Shown piece after piece: positions 55,153-57,402 of a stretch of DNA of 57,402 nt (its first letter is position 1; each line of letters opens with the position of its first letter). The position numbers and the translations under genes are program-made. The DNA lies in IMG/VR virus record IMGVR_UViG_3300046170_000427, positions 1-57,402 of that record. One strand, 5' to 3'. This DNA is from a virus. The notes beneath the pieces were generated by a model that was not told where the DNA came from, ran no database searches, and worked only from the letters and a program-made list of their open reading frames with translations.

Positions 55153-57358
55153 ATGGCGACTCCTCAATTATCTCCTGGGATACTTGTAAGGGAGGTTGAT
55201 GTAACTGTAGGAAGAAGCTGATAATCTTCTTCAGAACAATGGCGCGATTGCCGGCCCCTTTAGTCTGGGCCCTGTTTCTGAAGCGATTGATATTACTACA
55301 GAAGCAGAACTGATCGAAGTATTCGGACAACCTATCTCAACAGATAGACATTATGAATACTGGATGACTGCTTCATCTTTCCTCTCATATGGCGGAAGAT
55401 TAAAAGTCGTCAGAGTTGATGGTGCAAACCTTAACAACGCCAATGCTGGTGTAGGAATTGCTTCCACATCTCTTAAAGTCAAGAACTTCGATGACTATAA
55501 CGCAAATTATAATTCTGCAACAGATTTCTACTATTCTGCAAAGAATCCTGGAAATTATCTCAACGAATTAAAAGTTGCTACAATTGATGACTTTGGCGAT
55601 CAAGTCATTGGTATTACAACTAATGATCCGGGATTATCCAACTTCACGGTTGGTTTTGGTGTTACCATGGCACTATCAGGAACGGAGGCAGGTGTAGGTA
55701 CAACTAAAGCTGTTGATGGATTCTTAAAAGGAATTATTACTGGAGTAACAACTGACTCAACTAACAGTGCAAGTAACATTGTTGTTAAGGTTGTATCAAG
55801 AGTATCTGGTGTAGGAACTGAAACTGCTATTGATTATGTTCAGTCAGATCCATTAAGATCTTTCCAGAGTGGATCCACAATTATTCCCGTAAACAACTCA
55901 GGAATTAACACTGGTAAAGGAATTGGAGTATTTGCTGGTGCTGCGGGCACTGTAACTGATTGGTATGATGGACAGACATTAGGACTATCCAATTCAACCA
56001 TCTTCTGGAAAGAGATCGCTCCTAAACCCGTTTCTAGTAAGTATGTTACCGATAGAAGTGGTAAAGGTGATGGAATGCACGTTGTTGTCGTAGATGATAC
56101 TGGTTCTGTAACTGGAATTAAAGGAAATATTCTTGAAAAGAATACTTTCATGTCTAAAGCACTTGATACCGTATCTGCTTTAGCATCACCAGAAAGAACT
56201 TACTATAAGGATTATCTCGCACAAGGTTCTAAGTATCTATATGCGGGTGGAAATGTTTCCTCTGCTGAAGATAGTTTCCATGGAACAAAACCAGTTGCAA
56301 CTGGATTCTCTGCTTCCTTTACTCCTTTTACAACAGCACAAGGACTATTTGGACAAGATGCTCAAGGTGTGACATTCAGTGCTATTGGTAATAAAACTTA
56401 CACACTTATAAATGGTAAGGGACTATAGCGGAACTGACAACGCTGGCATGTCTGCCTCTCTTGGATCTGTTGCTGATGGATATGATTTGTTTGCCAATAA
56501 GGACGAAATTGAAGTTGACTTCTTACTGATGGGGCGCCTGGATGCACAACTGAAGCAGAATCTCAAGCAAAAGCAAACAAACTGATTTCTATTGCTAATG
56601 AGAGGAAAGATTGTATTGCTTGCATCTCACCTCACAGAAATAATGTTGTAGATGTTTCTTCTACTACAGATCAAACTAACAATGTTGTTAAGTTCTTCAG
56701 TTCACTATCTTCTTCTTCATTCGCCTTCTTTGATAGTGGATATAAGTACACTTATGATAGATTTAACAATCAATTCCGTTATATCCCAACAAATGGTGAT
56801 ATTGCAGGACTGATGGTTAGAACTGAAATTGATCAGTTCCCCTGGTATTCTCCTGCAGGACAACAAAGAGGTGTTCTCAATAATGCAATTAAACTTGCAT
56901 TTAACCCTAATAAGTCACAAAGAGATTCTCTGTATGAAGCAAGAGTTAACTCTATTGTAACATTACCTGGCACTGGAACCGTTCTTTTTGGAGATAAAAC
57001 CGGATTAGGTTTTGCATCTGCCTTCGACAGAATTAATGTTCGTCGCTTATTCCTTACAGTAGAAAAAGCACTGGAAGGACTTGCGAACGATCAATTATTT
57101 GAGTTTAATGATGAAAACACAAGATCTTCATTCACTAATGCTGTAGAACCTTATCTTCGCGATGTTCAAGCAAAGAGAGGACTATATGACTTCCGCGTCA
57201 TTTGTGATTCCTCTAATAACACTCCTGACATTGTTGACAACAATGAATTCAGAGCAGACATCTTCTTGAAACCCACCAAAACTATTAACTATGTTACCTT
57301 GACGTTCGTTGCTACACGAACAGGTGTTTCTTTTGAAGAAGTAACTGGTAGAGTTTGA
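55153..57358 (+). CDS. 18: gp18-like tail sheath protein, broken by three single-base indels
   Basis: The contractile tail sheath, 734 residues when joined (T4 gp18 is 659). It begins MATPQLSPGILVREVDVTVG, the cyanophage gp18 start, and has EYWMTASSFLSYGGRLKVV near residue 65. The conserved C-terminal part reads IDQFPWYSPAGQQRGVLNNA, FASAFDRINVRRLFLTVEKA and TINYVTLTFVATRTGVSFEE. The sheath surrounds the gp19 tube and contracts on infection. Open pieces are 55153-55221, 55217-56428, 56420-56534 and 56533-57358. Two insertions and one deletion, when fixed, give 2205 bases. It would not form a sheath if the breaks were real. Confidence 0.9.
55213..55217 (+). other. Frameshift site: extra base in AGAAG (gp18)
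   Basis: The frame reads VTVGRS then TGA at 55219. Dropping one base gives VGRADNLLQNNGAIAGPFSL and a long open frame to 56428. Confidence 0.75.
56419..56421 (+). other. Frameshift site: extra G in GGG (gp18)
   Basis: The frame reads LINGKGL then TAG. With two Gs it reads INGKDYSGTDNAGMSASLGS, matching the known sheath continuation. Confidence 0.75.
56531..56534 (+). other. Frameshift site: missing G in GGGG (gp18)
   Basis: With four Gs the frame reads LLMGRLDAQL. A fifth G restores LLMGAPGCTTEAESQAKANK and the frame of the C-terminal piece. Confidence 0.75.
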
Positions 57359-57392
57359 TTTAATAATAAACTAATTACGGAGGAATCAACTA

Positions 57393-57402
57393 ATGTCAAG
57401 TT
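57393..57402 (+). CDS. Start of the next gene, probably gp19 tail tube (partial)
   Basis: Only ATG TCA AGT T is present, encoding MSS before the window ends. A strong Shine-Dalgarno, CGGAGGA at 57378-57384, lies 8 bases upstream. In T4-like phages gp18 is followed by gp19, the tail tube, so that identity is inferred from order alone. Confidence 0.5.

Noticed and set aside
6685-56534. Programmed ribosomal frameshifting or split genes as the cause of the frame breaks
   Set aside because: The breaks are scattered, occur mid-domain, go in both directions, and lack a slippery heptamer with a following structure. Programmed sites are single and positioned. Sequencing error fits better.
1-57402. 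tRNA genes, integrase, insertion sequences or a phage attachment site
   Set aside because: Read through on both strands, I saw no cloverleaf with conserved arms, no transposase or integrase motifs, and no terminal repeats. Absence by eye is not proof.

Overview
The window is the virion-structure region of a T4-like cyanomyovirus, a contractile-tailed phage of marine Synechococcus or Prochlorococcus. Three things support this. The head, neck, tail and baseplate genes lie on one strand in T4 order (25-6-7-8-10-like-13-14-15-16-17-18-19). Fifteen late-promoter octamers close to the T4 TATAAATA element (CTAAATA, CATAAATA or GATAAATA) sit just in front of genes. The left end carries small protein families typical of cyanophages. 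The sequence is AT-rich and essentially every real gene is on the plus strand.

Layout. Positions 1-3797 hold small accessory genes: two cyanophage/cyanobacterial miniproteins, a one-pass membrane peptide, a GT-A glycosyltransferase behind a perfect-consensus sigma70 promoter, a tiny basic protein, and a very AT-rich 2OG-Fe(II) oxygenase. Positions 3818-27507 hold the baseplate: gp25, gp6, a giant gp7-position protein of about 4069 residues containing a YHYH-like domain, gp8, and a 2474-residue DUF4815/gp10-like protein. Two small genes follow, then gp13, gp14, gp15 and gp16 (27917-31614). Positions 31628-50780 are a block of about 19 kb of fibre-like or adhesin proteins. It includes a 2271-residue repeat-built fibre with a C-terminal S74 chaperone, a second S74 fibre, and between them a complete subtilisin-like (S8) protease. 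Next come a cysteine-rich DUF5872/DUF6321-like fusion protein, the large terminase gp17, two tiny overlapping genes, the tail sheath gp18 and the first bases of what is probably the tail tube gp19.

How the genes work together. gp25, gp6, gp7-like, gp8 and the DUF4815 protein would build the baseplate wedges. gp13, gp14 and gp15 close the neck and tail, gp16 and gp17 package DNA, and gp18 and gp19 form the contractile tail. The fibre block probably supplies receptor-binding and decorating proteins, and the subtilase may act on host surface protein or mature the fibres.

Caveat. Ten single-base insertions or deletions, mostly in short homopolymers, break four essential genes (gp7-like, gp15, gp16, gp18). 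In each gene, correcting them restores one continuous frame whose length is divisible by three. I read them as sequencing errors and annotate the joined genes. The most interesting biology is the subtilase in the fibre cluster, the beta-module shared among virion proteins, the repeat architecture of the large fibre, and the oxygenase plus glycosyltransferase pair.
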